Shown in pieces: positions 15,040-24,864 of a stretch of DNA of 64,000 bases. Below the pieces are notes generated by a model. It was not told the origin of the DNA. It ran no database searches and saw nothing but the letters and a program-made list of their open reading frames with translations. Source of the stretch: Curtobacterium sp. VKM Ac-1393 (GTDB lineage Bacteria; Actinomycetota; Actinomycetes; Actinomycetales; Microbacteriaceae); the NCBI RefSeq assembly GCF_015350995.1, contig NZ_JADKRW010000007.1:124001-188000 (forward strand). The letters run 5' to 3'. The stretch's first letter is position 1, and every line of letters begins with the position of its first letter. A program made the translations under genes and the position numbers.

Positions 15040-15930
15040 GTGCCGTACCGCCTGCTGGCCGTCCACGCCCACCCCGACGACGAGTCGAGCAAGGGGGCGG
15101 CGACCGCGGCGAAGTACGTGGCCGACGGGCACCAGGTGCTCGTCGTCTCGTGCACCGGGGGCGAGGCCGGCGACATCCTCAACGAGCAGCTCGGCGAGCC
15201 CGCGACGAGCCGTGCGCACCGCGACATGGCCGGGTACCGCCGCGGTGAGATGGCCGCCGCGCAGGCCGCGCTCGGCATCGACCACCTGTGGCTCGGGTAC
15301 CACGACTCCGGTCTGCCCGACCCCGAGAAGGGCGAGACGGTCCGTCCCGGCACCTTCTCGACCGTGCCGCTCGAGTACAGCACCGAGGCGCTCGTCCGCG
15401 TCATCCGTCGGTTCCGCCCGCACGTGCTCGTCACCTACGACGAGAACGGCGGGTACCCGCACCCCGACCACATCCGCACGCACGAGGTCTCGATGGCGGC
15501 GTGGTCCGCTGCCGCAGACCCGTCGGCGTACCCGTCGGCCGGCGCACCGTGGTCCATCGCGAAGCTCTACTACGAGCGCACCATGAACCCGCGGCGGTTC
15601 CGGACGATCTTCGAGGCGCTGCAGGACCGCGACCCGGACAGCCCCGCGATCGAGCAGCTGCGCGAATGGGTCGAGCGGTTCGCCGACCGACCCGACCTGG
15701 CCACCACGCACGTCGACGTGCACGAGTACTTCGACCAGCGCGATGCCGCGCTCCGTGCCCACGCCAGCCAGGTGGCGCCGGACAGTGCGTTCTTCTACTG
15801 GCCGAACGACCTCTTGGCCACGGTGTGGCCGACCGAGGACTACCAGCTCGTCGAGGCCCGCGTGCCCACCGAGCTCCCGGAGACCGATCTGTTCGCCGGG
15901 ATCCCTGCCGACAAGGAACCGACCCCGTGA
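15040..15930 (+). CDS. mca: Mycothiol S-conjugate amidase
   Basis: A 296-residue LmbE/PIG-L-type deacetylase-fold enzyme. Mca cleaves mycothiol conjugates of toxins, releasing a mercapturic acid for export and GlcN-Ins for recycling. The zinc-binding motif HPDDE is at residues 11-15 and the second ligand is in YPHPDHIRTHE near residue 145. Overall length and the C-terminal FFYWPND segment fit Mca better than the related MshB. GTG at 15040 follows GAGGAA. It overlaps the next gene by 4 bases (GTGA), so the two are translationally coupled. Confidence 0.92.
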   Translation: MPYRLLAVHAHPDDESSKGAATAAKYVADGHQVLVVSCTGGEAGDILNEQLGEPATSRAHRDMAGYRRGEMAAAQAALGIDHLWLGYHDSGLPDPEKGETVRPGTFSTVPLEYSTEALVRVIRRFRPHVLVTYDENGGYPHPDHIRTHEVSMAAWSAAADPSAYPSAGAPWSIAKLYYERTMNPRRFRTIFEALQDRDPDSPAIEQLREWVERFADRPDLATTHVDVHEYFDQRDAALRAHASQVAPDSAFFYWPNDLLATVWPTEDYQLVEARVPTELPETDLFAGIPADKEPTP

Positions 15931-16232
15931 GCACCATCGCGGCGGCACTCGCCGCCACCCCCAGTCCCAGCCCCAGCGTCGTGCCGGACGTCAACGTCAC
16001 GCCCGGTGTCGTCGGGTTCATCGCGATCGCCCTCGTGGCCATCGCGACGATCTTCCTCGTCGTCGACATGACGCGGCGCATCCGGCGGACCCGCTACCGC
16101 TCCGAGATCCGCGAGCGTCTCGAGGCGGAAGCGGACGGCACCGCGGTGGACGAGCCGGCGACGGACGAGCCGGGACGGCGTGCGGCCGAGGACGGCCGAG
16201 CCGACGTCGGGGACGACACCGAGCGCGGTTGA
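15927..16232 (+). CDS. Small single-pass membrane protein linked to mca
   Basis: A 101-residue protein whose GTG start overlaps the mca stop. A Pro/Ser-rich N-terminus precedes a helix (VVGFIAIALVAIATIFLVVD), then a basic RRIRRTRYR stretch and an acidic Asp/Glu-rich tail, so the C-terminus is cytosolic. A similar small membrane protein commonly follows mca in actinobacteria. Its function is unknown. Confidence 0.75.
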   Translation: MSTIAAALAATPSPSPSVVPDVNVTPGVVGFIAIALVAIATIFLVVDMTRRIRRTRYRSEIRERLEAEADGTAVDEPATDEPGRRAAEDGRADVGDDTERG

Positions 16233-16246
16233 CGCGACCGCACGGC

Positions 16247-16288
16247 GGACTGGAGGCCCGGTGCCAGCTGGCACCGGGCCTCCCGTCC
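16247..16288. terminator. Palindrome of the GGAGGC family, bidirectional
   Basis: Two 21-base arms with one mismatch meet at GTGCCAGCTGGCAC. It lies between the convergent mca operon and the hemolysin III-type gene. Confidence 0.65.
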
Positions 16289-16289
16289 G

Positions 16290-16997
16290 TCAGCGCACCG
16301 GGTCCAGGGCGACGATGAGCACGCCGACCCACTGCGCGCCGAAGGCCACGACCGTCAGGGCGTGGAACACCTCGTGGAAGCCGAACTGGGTGGGCACCGG
16401 GTTCGGCCGCTTGAACCCGTAGACCAGCGCGCCGACGATGTAGGCCACGCCACCGGACAGGATGAGCACCGTCATCGGGACGCTCGCGGCGAAGAACTGC
16501 GGCAGCAGTCCGAGCGCCGCGCACCCGAGCACGAGGTAAATCGGCACGTACAGCCACCGGGGTGCGTTGATCCACAGCACACGGAACGCGATGCCGAGCG
16601 CCGCGCCGGACCACATCACCCAGAGCACGACCACCATCAGGGTGTGCGGCAGCGCGCAGATCGCGATCGGTGTGTAGGTGCCGGCGATGAGCAGCAGGAT
16701 GTTCGTGTGGTCGATGCGCTTGAGCACCGCCTTGACCGTCGGGCCCCAGGGGAACCGGTGGTAGGTCGCGGAGACCCCGAACATCGCCAGGGACGTCGCC
16801 ATGAACACCGCGCTGCCGACCTTCGCCGCGGTGCTGTCGGCGAGTGCGATCAGGACGATGCCCATCGCGACGGCGAACGGGAACGCGCCCAGGTGGATCC
16901 AGCCGCGCCAGGCGGGGCGGGAGTCCTCGGTGGTCGTCGCGGCCTCTTCGGTGAACGGGACGTGGGGGAGGGTGGCGGTCTCGTGCTCGTCCTGCAT
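16290..16997 (-). CDS. Hemolysin III/PAQR family membrane protein (TrhA-like)
   Basis: A 235-residue protein with seven predicted helices. Family signatures are the SATYHRF segment with the first metal-ligand His, the DHTNILLLIAGTYTPIA segment, and the C-terminal FHEVFHALTVVAF with the paired His ligands. Bacterial members regulate membrane energetics or lipid homeostasis; hemolytic activity is not implied. The ATG at 16997 follows TACAGT by 6 bases, so a leaderless transcript is likely; the longer open frame upstream is not needed. Confidence 0.88.
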   Translation of the reverse strand: MQDEHETATLPHVPFTEEAATTTEDSRPAWRGWIHLGAFPFAVAMGIVLIALADSTAAKVGSAVFMATSLAMFGVSATYHRFPWGPTVKAVLKRIDHTNILLLIAGTYTPIAICALPHTLMVVVLWVMWSGAALGIAFRVLWINAPRWLYVPIYLVLGCAALGLLPQFFAASVPMTVLILSGGVAYIVGALVYGFKRPNPVPTQFGFHEVFHALTVVAFGAQWVGVLIVALDPVR

Positions 16998-17003
16998 GTG
17001 CCG

Positions 17004-17009
17004 ACTGTA
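17004..17009 (-). promoter_or_regulatory. Leaderless -10 of the hemolysin III-type gene
   Basis: On the minus strand TACAGT is followed by 6 bases and the ATG at 16997. Confidence 0.5.
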
Positions 17010-17080
17010 AGCCCCGTGCCCGAACGGATGCCACGAGTTCTGGGGGAGCCGCACTCGGGTCGCTCCGACCGACGGTGCAC

Positions 17081-17086
17081 TACGCT
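17081..17086 (+). promoter_or_regulatory. Leaderless -10 of uppS
   Basis: TACGCT is followed by 6 bases and the GTG at 17093. Confidence 0.5.
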
Positions 17087-17092
17087 CGGTGC

Positions 17093-17878
17093 GTGACCGG
17101 CAGGGTGGGATGGGCAGGACGTGGGATCCTCTACCGCGCCTACCAGAGCCGCATCCGCCGCCAGATCGAGGGCAGCGCGAAGCCGAAGCACGTCGCCATG
17201 ATCGTCGACGGCAACCGTCGGTGGGCGAAGCAGCTCGGCCTCGAGTCCGCCGCGCACGGCCACCGCGCCGGTGCCGCGAAGATCCCCGAGTTCCTGACCT
17301 GGTGCGACGAGCTCGGCATCGAGGTCGTGACGCTCTACCTGCTCTCCGCCGACAACCTGACCGGGCGTGCCGGAGCGGAACTCAGCGAGCTCGTCGGGAT
17401 CATCGGCGACCTGGCCGGCGTGCTCGCGGACACCACGGACTGGCGCGTGCAGCACGTCGGCTCGAACGAGGGGCTGCCCGAGTCGCTCGTGTCCGCCCTC
17501 GCGCAGGCCGAGGAGCGCACCGCCGGCCGGAGCGGACTCCACATCAACCTGGCCGTCGGGTACGGCGGGCGCCGCGAGATCGCCGATGCCATGCGCAGCA
17601 TCGTGGAGTCGCACGGCGCGGACGGCGGCACGATCGACACCCTGGCCGAGGTCCTGACCCCCGAGCTCATCGGCGACCACCTGTACACCCAGGGGCAGCC
17701 CGACCCCGACCTGGTGATCCGGACCTCGGGCGAGCAGCGGCTGTCCGACTTCATGCTGTGGCAGAGCGCGCACAGCGAGTTCTACTTCGTCGAGGCGCTC
17801 TACCCCGACCTGCGCGAGGTCGACTTCCTGCGGGCGGTCCGCGACTTCGGGTTGCGGTCGCGACGCTTCGGCGGCTGA
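17093..17878 (+). CDS. uppS: Isoprenyl (undecaprenyl-type) diphosphate synthase
   Basis: A 261-residue cis-prenyltransferase. It condenses isopentenyl diphosphate onto an allylic primer to give the polyprenyl carrier for wall synthesis. The catalytic Asp is in MIVDGNRRWAK (Asp39), and the C-terminal signatures RTSGEQRLSDFMLWQ and YFVEALYPDL are intact. GTG at 17093 follows the TACGCT box and there is no ribosome binding site. A short Arg-rich N-terminal extension (VTGRVGWAGRGILYRAYQ) is usual in this lineage. Chain length specificity cannot be read from the sequence. Confidence 0.92.
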   Translation: MTGRVGWAGRGILYRAYQSRIRRQIEGSAKPKHVAMIVDGNRRWAKQLGLESAAHGHRAGAAKIPEFLTWCDELGIEVVTLYLLSADNLTGRAGAELSELVGIIGDLAGVLADTTDWRVQHVGSNEGLPESLVSALAQAEERTAGRSGLHINLAVGYGGRREIADAMRSIVESHGADGGTIDTLAEVLTPELIGDHLYTQGQPDPDLVIRTSGEQRLSDFMLWQSAHSEFYFVEALYPDLREVDFLRAVRDFGLRSRRFGG

Positions 17879-17994
17879 CCCGGCTGACGCGGCTGATCCG
17901 GCCGACCCGGCTGGCCACGGCCCGCGTCGCGTCGGCGGAGAGACCGGCGTCCCAGTAGGCTCTCAGGGTTCGACACTGTGAAAGGTGCACCCCT

Positions 17995-19104
17995 GTGAAC
18001 ATCGACGAGTACGCCGCCGGCTTCTCCGAAGACCCCGGCTACCTCGACCACGCTGCGTTCGGCCCCGTGCAGACCGCCGTGCTCGAGGAGCAGCGCGTGC
18101 TCGGCACGATCCAGGCGCACATGCGCTTCGGCGCGATGGAGACCCTCGACGAGCAGGACGCCCGCGTCCGCACGATCGCCGCGCGGCTGGTCGGCCGCCG
18201 CGAGGACCAGGTCGTCTCGCAGACCGCGACGACGCCCGGTCTGCTGCACACCGCCTTCGGTCTGACCGGCGGCGTGCTCGTGTCCGCCGACGAGTACCCG
18301 TCACTGCCGCTCGCGCTCGCCAGCGCCGCCTCGGCCACCGGCGGCCGGGTCCAGCCCGTCGTCATCGAGTCCGGTGCCGGGTGGATGACGCCGTCGCTGA
18401 TCCGGGAGCGCCTCACCGACGACGTCACCGCCGTCGCGGTCTCCCTCGTCGATTGGCGCACCGGGTACCTGGCCGACCTCGCCGGCATCCGCGAGGTCAT
18501 CGGCGACCGCCTGCTGGTCCTCGACGCGATCCAGGGCTTCGGCGTGGTCGACGCCCCGTACGAGATCGCCGACGTCGTCGCGACCGGCGGCCAGAAGTGG
18601 TTGCACGCCGGCTGGGGCACGGGCTTCACCGCCTTCAGCGACCGTGCCCTGAACCGTCTGCGTCCGGCCCTGTCCGGTCCGCACGGCACGACCGGCTGGC
18701 CCGTGGACGTCCCCGCCGTCCGCCCCGGTGCCGCCGGCTACCAGATGACCCGCATCGACCCGATCGCACAGGCCCGCCTGGCCGTGTCGCTGGACCGGCT
18801 GGTCGAGGTGGGTGTCGGGGCCGTCCAGGAGCGCGTCTCGGAGCGGGTCGAGCGCGTGTTCGCGATCGCGGACGAGTTCGGCCTCGAGGTCGAGTCCAGC
18901 CGCGACCCGCGCGAGCGCGCCGGCATCGTCGTGCTCCGTCCGGCCGAGGGGCGCCTGACTGCGCTGTCCGCGGCCCTGCACAACCACGGCGTGACCGCGA
19001 CGACGCGCCTCGGCGTCGCACGGGTGTCGGTCTTCGCGTCGACGACGGACGAGACGCTCGACATGTTCCGGGACGCCTGCGTCTCGTACGCGACGCTGCA
19101 GTAG
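17995..19104 (+). CDS. Class V-fold aminotransferase-like PLP protein
   Basis: A 369-residue fold type I PLP enzyme of the NifS/kynureninase-like class V group. The probable PLP Lys is in [11 protein letters not shown], and the Asp that contacts the pyridine ring is in [12 protein letters not shown]-terminal YLDHAAFGP resembles the selenocysteine lyase/isopenicillin N-epimerase branch. No conserved loop Cys of a true cysteine desulfurase is seen, so desulfurase activity is unlikely. GTG at 17995 lies 7 bases after GGTGCA. It appears monocistronic and is closed by a GGAGGC palindrome. Substrate unknown. Confidence 0.82.
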   Translation: MNIDEYAAGFSEDPGYLDHAAFGPVQTAVLEEQRVLGTIQAHMRFGAMETLDEQDARVRTIAARLVGRREDQVVSQTATTPGLLHTAFGLTGGVLVSADEYPSLPLALASAASATGGRVQPVVIESGAGWMTPSLIRERLTDDVTAVAVSLVDWRTGYLADLAGIREVIGDRLLVLDAIQGFGVVDAPYEIADVVATGGQKWLHAGWGTGFTAFSDRALNRLRPALSGPHGTTGWPVDVPAVRPGAAGYQMTRIDPIAQARLAVSLDRLVEVGVGAVQERVSERVERVFAIADEFGLEVESSRDPRERAGIVVLRPAEGRLTALSAALHNHGVTATTRLGVARVSVFASTTDETLDMFRDACVSYATLQ

Positions 19105-19114
19105 CCGCGCGCCA

Positions 19115-19166
19115 CCGCCGGACGGGAGGCGCGGGGCGGGTGCGCCACGGGCCTCCAGTCCGGCGG
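19115..19166. terminator. Palindrome of the GGAGGC family
   Basis: CCGCCGGAC-GGAGGC and GCCTCC-GTCCGGCGG arms with two internal mismatches follow the aminotransferase stop by 10 bp. Confidence 0.6.
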
Positions 19167-19378
19167 TCGGCCACGTCGACTGCCGGAGTCACGTTGTTCA
19201 CGTGACCGTAACGCCGGAAACCGCGTGTCGGTGGCGGGGTGTCGGAGGGCGGACGTACGTTGTCCCCATCGGGCACCGCGCCCGATCGAAGCGGCCACAG
19301 TCGGTGCTTCGGGACCCGCTCCACGGCCGCGTTCGAGGACATGGACCGGGCTGCTCGCGGCCCGGGGATGGAGTGGTC

Positions 19379-20734
19379 GTGACCTCTCAGAACGTCTCTC
19401 GCGGAACCCAGCACCAGCACACCGCGGACTCGTCCACGTCGGTCGCCCAGCGCACGTACGTGCTCGACACATCGGTGCTCCTCAGCGATCCGCGGGCGTT
19501 GTTCCGCTTCGCCGAGCACGCGGTGGTCCTGCCCGTGGTGGTCGTCAGCGAACTCGAGTCGAAGCGCAACGACCCGGAGATCGGGTACTTCGCGCGGCAG
19601 GCCCTGCGGCTGCTCGACGAACTGCGCATCGAACACGAACGGCTCGACTTCCCGATCGCGATCGGGGACGGCGGTTCGTTCCGCGTCGAGCTGAACCACT
19701 CCAACCAGTCCGTTCTGCCGTCCGGGCTGCAGCTCGGCGACAACGACTCCCGGATCCTCGCCGTCGCCTCGAACCTCAAGAACGACGGGCTCGACGTCGT
19801 CGTCGTGTCGAAGGACCTGCCCCTGCGCGTCAAGGCCTCGTCGATCGGCATGGCGGCCGAGGAGTACCGGGCCGAGCTCGCGGTCGACTCCGGCTACACC
19901 GGCATCGCCGACCTGCAGGTCTCCGGCGAGCAGATGTCCGACCTGTACGAGAAAGAGGAGATCCGGTCCGTCCAGCTTGACGGCGTGCCGGTCAACACCG
20001 GTGTCGTCATCCACTCCGAGCGCGGATCGGCCCTCGGCCGCGTGCACACCGCCGGTTCCGTCGCCCTGGTCCGTGGCGATCGCGAGGTCTTCGGGCTGCG
20101 CGGCCGGTCCGCCGAGCAGCGGCTCGCGATCGACGCCCTGCTCGACTCCGAGATCGGCATCGTGTCCCTGGGCGGCAGTGCGGGAACGGGCAAGTCCGCG
20201 TTGGCCCTGTGCGCCGGGCTCGAAGCGGTCCTCGAACGGCAGCAGCACAAGAAGATCATGGTGTTCCGGCCGCTGTACGCGGTGGGTGGCCAGGACCTCG
20301 GGTTCCTGCCCGGTGACGCCGGCGAGAAGATGAACCCGTGGGCGCAGGCCGTCTACGACACCCTCGGTTCGGTGGTGTCGGACAACGTCCTCGACGAGGT
20401 CGTCGAACGCGGACTGATCGAGGTGCTGCCGCTCACCCACATCCGCGGTCGGTCCCTGCACGACGCGTTCGTGATCGTGGACGAGGCCCAGTCGCTCGAA
20501 CGGAACGTGCTGCTCACGATGCTCTCCCGCATCGGGCAGAACTCCCGAGTCGTGCTCACCCACGACGTCGCACAGCGCGACAACCTGCGGGTCGGACGCC
20601 ACGACGGCATCGCGAGCGTCATCGAGCGGCTGAAGGGCCACCCGCTGTTCGCCCACGTGACGCTCACGCGGTCGGAGCGGTCCGCTATCGCCGCGCTCGT
20701 GACGGACCTGCTGGACTCGCCCGACCTGGTGTGA
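19379..20734 (+). CDS. PhoH-like ATPase with N-terminal PIN domain
   Basis: A 451-residue two-domain protein. Residues about 25-155 form a PIN nuclease-like domain ([12 protein letters not shown] with the acidic residue, then VVVSELESK and [10 protein letters not shown]). The C-terminal half is a PhoH/SF1-type ATPase with Walker [12 protein letters not shown] near residue 270 and Walker [10 protein letters not shown] near 367. PIN-PhoH proteins act as RNA helicase-nucleases; mycobacterial relatives do so. GTG at 19379 has GGAG about 7 bases upstream. The 210 bp leader before it carries no recognisable gene. Confidence 0.88.
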   Translation: MTSQNVSRGTQHQHTADSSTSVAQRTYVLDTSVLLSDPRALFRFAEHAVVLPVVVVSELESKRNDPEIGYFARQALRLLDELRIEHERLDFPIAIGDGGSFRVELNHSNQSVLPSGLQLGDNDSRILAVASNLKNDGLDVVVVSKDLPLRVKASSIGMAAEEYRAELAVDSGYTGIADLQVSGEQMSDLYEKEEIRSVQLDGVPVNTGVVIHSERGSALGRVHTAGSVALVRGDREVFGLRGRSAEQRLAIDALLDSEIGIVSLGGSAGTGKSALALCAGLEAVLERQQHKKIMVFRPLYAVGGQDLGFLPGDAGEKMNPWAQAVYDTLGSVVSDNVLDEVVERGLIEVLPLTHIRGRSLHDAFVIVDEAQSLERNVLLTMLSRIGQNSRVVLTHDVAQRDNLRVGRHDGIASVIERLKGHPLFAHVTLTRSERSAIAALVTDLLDSPDLV

Positions 20735-20757
20735 CGCCCGGCTGTTCCCCACCCGCG

Positions 20758-20802
20758 AAAGCGACAGATCTCCGCAAACAGTTCGTGGAGATCTGTCGCT
20801 TT
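20758..20802. terminator. Perfect 16-bp inverted repeat
   Basis: AAAGCGACAGATCTCC and its exact complement flank a 13-base loop between the convergent PhoH-like and fumC genes. It is unlike the GGAGGC family and ends in TTT. Bidirectional termination is likely. Confidence 0.65.
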
Positions 20803-20839
20803 GGCGGAGGGGCAGCGCTGAGGGCTCAGTGCGGAGAGC

Positions 20840-22243
20840 TCAGTTCGGGTGGGTCATGGACAGGACGTCCAGTGCCGCGTCGAGCTGCTCCTCGGTGACC
20901 TCGCCCCGCTCGACGTGTCCGAGCGCCACGACGGCCTGGCGGACGGTGATGCCCTCGGCGACGGCGTACTTCGCGACCTTGGCGGCGGCCTCGTAGCCGA
21001 TGACGCGGTTGAGTGGGGTGACGATCGACGGCGACGACTCGGCGAAGGCCCGCGCGCGCTCGAGGTTCGCCTGCAGGCCGTCGATCGTCTTGTCGGCCAG
21101 CACCCGCGAGCTGTTCGCCAGCAGCCGGATCGACTCGAGCAGGGCCGTGCCCATGACCGGGATCGCCACGTTCAGCTCGAACGCACCGGATGCTCCGGCC
21201 CACGCGATGGTGGCGTCGTTGCCGATCACCCGCGCGCCGACCATCAGGGTGGCCTCGGGGATGACCGGGTTGACCTTGCCGGGCATGATCGAGGAGCCCG
21301 GCTGCAGGTCGGGGATGTGCAGCTCGCCGAGCCCGGTGTTCGGACCCGACCCCATCCAGCGCAGGTCGTTGTTGATCTTCGTCAGGCTGACCGCGAGCAC
21401 CTTGAGCGCCCCGGAGGCCTCGACCAGCGCGTCGCGCGCCCCCTGGGCCTCGAAGTGGTCGACGGCCTCGGTGATCGGCAGGTCCGTGTCCGCCGCGAGC
21501 TGGGCGATGACCCGCTGCGGGAAGCCCTTCGGCGTGTTGATGCCCGTGCCGACGGCCGTGCCGCCGAGCGGGACCTCGGCGACGCGGGGGAGCGTCGCGG
21601 TGACCCGCTCGATGCCCAGGCGGATCTGGCGTGCGTAGCCGCCGAACTCCTGCCCGAGGGTGACCGGGGTGGCGTCCATCAGGTGCGTGCGGCCGGACTT
21701 CACGGCGTCGGCCCACAGGGTCGCCTTCGCCTCGAGGGACTCGGCCAGGTGCTCGAGCGCCGGCACGAGCGACCGGAGCAGGGCTTCGGTCACGGCGACG
21801 TGCACCGAGGTCGGGAACACGTCGTTCGACGACTGCGACGCGTTGACGTGGTCGTTCGGGTGCACCGCGGTGCCGCCGATGTCCGATGCCAGGGTGGCCA
21901 GGACCTCGTTCATGTTCATGTTCGACGAGGTGCCGCTGCCGGTCTGGTAGACGTCGACGGGGAACTGGTCGTGGTGCTGGCCACCGATGATCAGGTCGGC
22001 TGCCTTCGCGACGGCCTCGGCCACGGCGGGCTCGACGATGCCGAGTTCACCGTTCACGATCGCCGCTGCCCGCTTGATGCGGGCGAGCGCCACGATCTGC
22101 GCCGGCTCGAGCCCGGTGCCCGAGATGGGGAAGTTCTCGACCGCGCGCTGGGTCTGGGCGCGGTACAACGCCGACTTCGGCACCCGCACCTCGCCCATGG
22201 TGTCGTGCTCGATGCGGAACTCGGTCTCGGTGGTGTCGGTCAC
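20840..22243 (-). CDS. fumC: Class II fumarate hydratase
   Basis: A 467-residue fumarase of the aspartase/fumarase superfamily, interconverting fumarate and malate in the TCA cycle. The superfamily signature [11 protein letters not shown] is intact, as are [14 protein letters not shown] and the catalytic-site [11 protein letters not shown] and [10 protein letters not shown] segments. Length and motifs match iron-independent class II enzymes. GTG at 22243 is the start. A TACAGT hexamer on the minus strand at 22353-22358 could be the promoter, leaving a leader of about 100 bases. The carbonic anhydrase gene precedes it on the same strand. Confidence 0.95.
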   Translation of the reverse strand: MTDTTETEFRIEHDTMGEVRVPKSALYRAQTQRAVENFPISGTGLEPAQIVALARIKRAAAIVNGELGIVEPAVAEAVAKAADLIIGGQHHDQFPVDVYQTGSGTSSNMNMNEVLATLASDIGGTAVHPNDHVNASQSSNDVFPTSVHVAVTEALLRSLVPALEHLAESLEAKATLWADAVKSGRTHLMDATPVTLGQEFGGYARQIRLGIERVTATLPRVAEVPLGGTAVGTGINTPKGFPQRVIAQLAADTDLPITEAVDHFEAQGARDALVEASGALKVLAVSLTKINNDLRWMGSGPNTGLGELHIPDLQPGSSIMPGKVNPVIPEATLMVGARVIGNDATIAWAGASGAFELNVAIPVMGTALLESIRLLANSSRVLADKTIDGLQANLERARAFAESSPSIVTPLNRVIGYEAAAKVAKYAVAEGITVRQAVVALGHVERGEVTEEQLDAALDVLSMTHPN

Positions 22244-22420
22244 GTCGTCGTGGTCCTTCCTGGGGTGCTCGCCGGACGCGGTCGCGTCGGGGGACTGCGG
22301 CGGCGCACGAGGGCTCCGTGGGTCACGGACCCGGCGCCGGGCGTCGCGTTCGACTGTACCGGTGCGACGGATGTGGGACGTGCGGGTGGGGTGCCGACCG
22401 GGCGGGGTGCCGACGGGGCG

Positions 22421-23035
22421 TCAGGCGTTGCCGACCACCGTGTCGATCGTGACCTCGCCCGTGCCGAGGTCGTAGGTCGCGCCGACCACGGCCAGCCGGC
22501 CCTCGGCGATCGCGTCGGAGACCGCACCGGAGCGCTCGAGCACCTGGCGGAGCGAGGCCTCGAGGTGGGCGGCGCCGATCGCTTCCTGCGGGAGCTCGGC
22601 ATCGGTGGCGCGGACCTTCTCGACGCTCGGGGCGATGGCGTCCACCAGGACCTGCAGGTGCGGCGCGGGGACCGGCTCACCGGAGCGTGCGGCCGCGACG
22701 GCACCGCACCGGGTGTGGCGCAGGACGACGACGAGCGGGGTGCCGAGTGCGACGACCGCGAACTCGATCGACCCGAGGACGACGTCGTCGACGATCTGCC
22801 CGGCGTTGCGGATGGCGAACAGGTCGCCGATGCCCGCGTCGAACACGTGCTCGAACGGCACGCGCGAGTCGGAGCAGCCGAGGACGGTCGCGAACGGCGA
22901 CTGCGACCCCTGGAGCTCGGTGCGGCGATCGGGGTCCGTGCGGCCCATGCGGCGCTTGTCAGCGGCGAAGCGGGCGTTGCCGTCGACCAGCAGGCGCAGG
23001 GCGTCGGAGGGGGTGGCGGCGGCGCGGTCGGGCAT
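22421..23035 (-). CDS. Beta-class carbonic anhydrase
   Basis: A 204-residue zinc enzyme interconverting CO2 and bicarbonate in the cytosol. The zinc ligands are in LGCSDSRVP (Cys-x-Asp-x-Arg) and RHTRCGA (His-x2-Cys), and FAIRNAGQIVDD is the conserved intervening segment. ATG at 23035 has GAGGAGC upstream. It lies between a DUF4245 gene and fumC on the same strand and may be co-transcribed with either. Confidence 0.93.
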   Translation of the reverse strand: MPDRAAATPSDALRLLVDGNARFAADKRRMGRTDPDRRTELQGSQSPFATVLGCSDSRVPFEHVFDAGIGDLFAIRNAGQIVDDVVLGSIEFAVVALGTPLVVVLRHTRCGAVAAARSGEPVPAPHLQVLVDAIAPSVEKVRATDAELPQEAIGAAHLEASLRQVLERSGAVSDAIAEGRLAVVGATYDLGTGEVTIDTVVGNA

Positions 23036-23113
23036 GGGGCTCCTCGGATCGGGTCGGATCAGGTCGAGTGGTCGGGCTGCGGGGCGTCCGGCAGTGGGGT
23101 GTCCCAGTGGACG

Positions 23114-23749
23114 CTACTGCGAGAACTGCTTCGCGACCGCCGTGGCGACGGTCCGGTACGACGCGTCGTCGGCGGTGCCGGAGAGCACGATCGTGTTGGT
23201 GCCGAACGTCGAGACGAGCGAGTACGCGTGGTTGCCGGCGTCGGACCCCTCGGAGCGTCGGTCGTACACGGTCCACTTCGTGTCGCCGATGACCCGGGTG
23301 CCGGTGGACGGCCGCTGATCGAGCTGGTTCGACACCCACGAGCCGTTGGCGTCCACACCCTGCTGCAGGCTGAGGTACTGCTTGTCCGGTGTCACGAACC
23401 CGACGGTCCAGACGTCGACGTCGTCCGCGGTCTTGTCGGAGAAGTCGGCCCGGTTCGACGTGAAGCCGCTGGGCAGGTCGGGGGCGGCCAGCGTGACGTC
23501 ACCGACGTGGGCGTCGGCCGCGATCTGCTGGTAGTCGACGGTGCGGTCGACCGTGGTGTTCGGCCGCACGACCACGGCGACGAGGAACAGGACGATGCCG
23601 AGGGACGCGATGAGCGCGATGACCAGGTTGAAGGCCGTCTGGTGCTGCCGACGAGCGGTCCGTGCGGCGTCCTTGCGCGCCCAGGTCTCCTCGGCCGTCT
23701 CGGGGCGACCGAGTTCGGCGACGATCGGGCGACCGTTCGCGTCGGTCAT
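23114..23749 (-). CDS. DUF4245 membrane-anchored protein
   Basis: A 211-residue protein with one helix (residues about 42-62, [19 protein letters not shown]) and an extracytoplasmic DUF4245 domain. The [14 protein letters not shown] segment and the C-terminal [17 protein letters not shown] are typical. The ATG overlaps the xseB stop by 4 bases (ATGA). DUF4245 genes sit between xseB and glpX or fumC in many actinobacteria. Function unknown. Confidence 0.82.
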   Translation of the reverse strand: MTDANGRPIVAELGRPETAEETWARKDAARTARRQHQTAFNLVIALIASLGIVLFLVAVVVRPNTTVDRTVDYQQIAADAHVGDVTLAAPDLPSGFTSNRADFSDKTADDVDVWTVGFVTPDKQYLSLQQGVDANGSWVSNQLDQRPSTGTRVIGDTKWTVYDRRSEGSDAGNHAYSLVSTFGTNTIVLSGTADDASYRTVATAVAKQFSQ

Positions 23750-23991
23750 CGGGAGGAGCCGTCCTCGGCACTGCTGGCGGCGCGGGCAGCGTCGAGCCGT
23801 GCACGTGCGCCGACGAGCCACTCTTCGCAGCGGGCGGCCAGGGCCTCGCCGCGTTCCCAGAGCGACAGGGAGCGCTCGAGGGTGGCGGAGCCCTGTTCGA
23901 GCTCGCTGACGACGCGCACGAGTTCGTCGCGGGCTGCTTCGTAGCTCAGCGACTGGACGTCGGTCTGCTCGGGTTCCTGCTGGGATGGCAC
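23746..23991 (-). CDS. xseB: Exodeoxyribonuclease VII small subunit
   Basis: An 81-residue protein matching Xse[21 protein letters not shown], then [22 protein letters not shown]. It is the small subunit that associates with XseA to degrade single-stranded DNA. It is separated from xseA by a gene on the opposite strand, so it needs its own promoter; the divergent intergenic region (23992-24072) is the probable site. It overlaps the DUF4245 start. Confidence 0.9.
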   Translation of the reverse strand: MPSQQEPEQTDVQSLSYEAARDELVRVVSELEQGSATLERSLSLWERGEALAARCEEWLVGARARLDAARAASSAEDGSSR

Positions 23992-24060
23992 GACTCGATC
24001 CTACCGAGGGTCCACCGACGCACGGTCGCGCCCGCTGCGCCTGGGGAGAACACCGCCCGG

Positions 24061-24066
24061 TAGGGT
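24061..24066 (+). promoter_or_regulatory. Leaderless -10 of the alpha/beta hydrolase gene
   Basis: TAGGGT is followed by 6 bases and the ATG at 24073. Confidence 0.5.
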
Positions 24067-24072
24067 CGCGCC

Positions 24073-24828
24073 ATGACGGATCTCCCCGAGGGCGTGGACT
24101 GGTACCCGGCACCGCAGCGGACCGGTGCGGACGACGGCGGGCCGCTGAACCGGCCGCCGCTCGCGCTCGTGTTGCCCGGCGGCGGGTACGGCATGCACGC
24201 TCCGCACGAGGGCGAGGGGTACGCCCGCTGGCTCAACGGGATCGGCGTCGACGCGGTCGTGTTCGCGTACCCGCTCGCCCCGCATCGGCACCCGGACGCC
24301 GTGGTGGCGACCCGTGCGCTCGTCCGCGACCTGCGTGCCGGACGCTGGGCGGGCCTCCCGTCCGATCCGCGGATCGTCGTGATCGGTTCGTCCGCGGGTG
24401 GGCACCTGGCGGCCCTCGTGTCGAACGCCCCGACGCCGGCCGAGCGCGCCGTGTCGGACGTCGACGACCGTCCCGACCTGGCGCTCCTCTGCTACCCGGT
24501 GACCTCGATGACGGACCACCCGCACGGCGGCAGCGCCGACAACCTGCTCGGGCCGGACGCGAGCGTGCGCGAGCGGTCCGCGGTGGACACGGATCTGCTC
24601 GTCGACGACCGGACACCACCGACGTTCCTGTGGCACACCGCCGAGGACGCCGACGTCTCCGTCACCCACTCGCTGTCGTACGGACGCGCGCTGGCGCGGC
24701 ACGGGGTGCCCTTCGAACTGCACGTGTTCGAGCGTGGTTCGCACGGGATCGGGCTCGCTGCGGGCCTCGGACCGGCCGAGGCGTGGAGCACGCTGGCGAC
24801 GACCTGGCTGCGCGACCGCGGCTGGTGA
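24073..24828 (+). CDS. Alpha/beta hydrolase (esterase-like)
   Basis: A 251-residue soluble hydrolase. LPGGGYG forms the oxyanion hole, the nucleophile Ser is in GSSAGGH, the acid Asp is in HTAEDADV and the His is in GSHGIGL, so the triad is complete. The arrangement is that of the BD-FAE/esterase-lipase group acting on small esters. It sits head-on between xseA and xseB on the opposite strand, splitting a pair that is usually adjacent. Substrate unknown. Confidence 0.85.
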   Translation: MTDLPEGVDWYPAPQRTGADDGGPLNRPPLALVLPGGGYGMHAPHEGEGYARWLNGIGVDAVVFAYPLAPHRHPDAVVATRALVRDLRAGRWAGLPSDPRIVVIGSSAGGHLAALVSNAPTPAERAVSDVDDRPDLALLCYPVTSMTDHPHGGSADNLLGPDASVRERSAVDTDLLVDDRTPPTFLWHTAEDADVSVTHSLSYGRALARHGVPFELHVFERGSHGIGLAAGLGPAEAWSTLATTWLRDRGW

Positions 24829-24864
24829 GCACGCGTCCGGCAGACGGCCGGACCGGTCGGACCG

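Noticed and set aside
17880-17960. CGGCTGACC-type repeats after uppS as a regulatory array
   Set aside because: The units are short and degenerate, consistent with GC-rich slippage, and no operator symmetry is seen.
19167-19378. Riboswitch or small RNA upstream of the PhoH-like gene
   Set aside because: I could draw no stable conserved structure; the leader is merely long.
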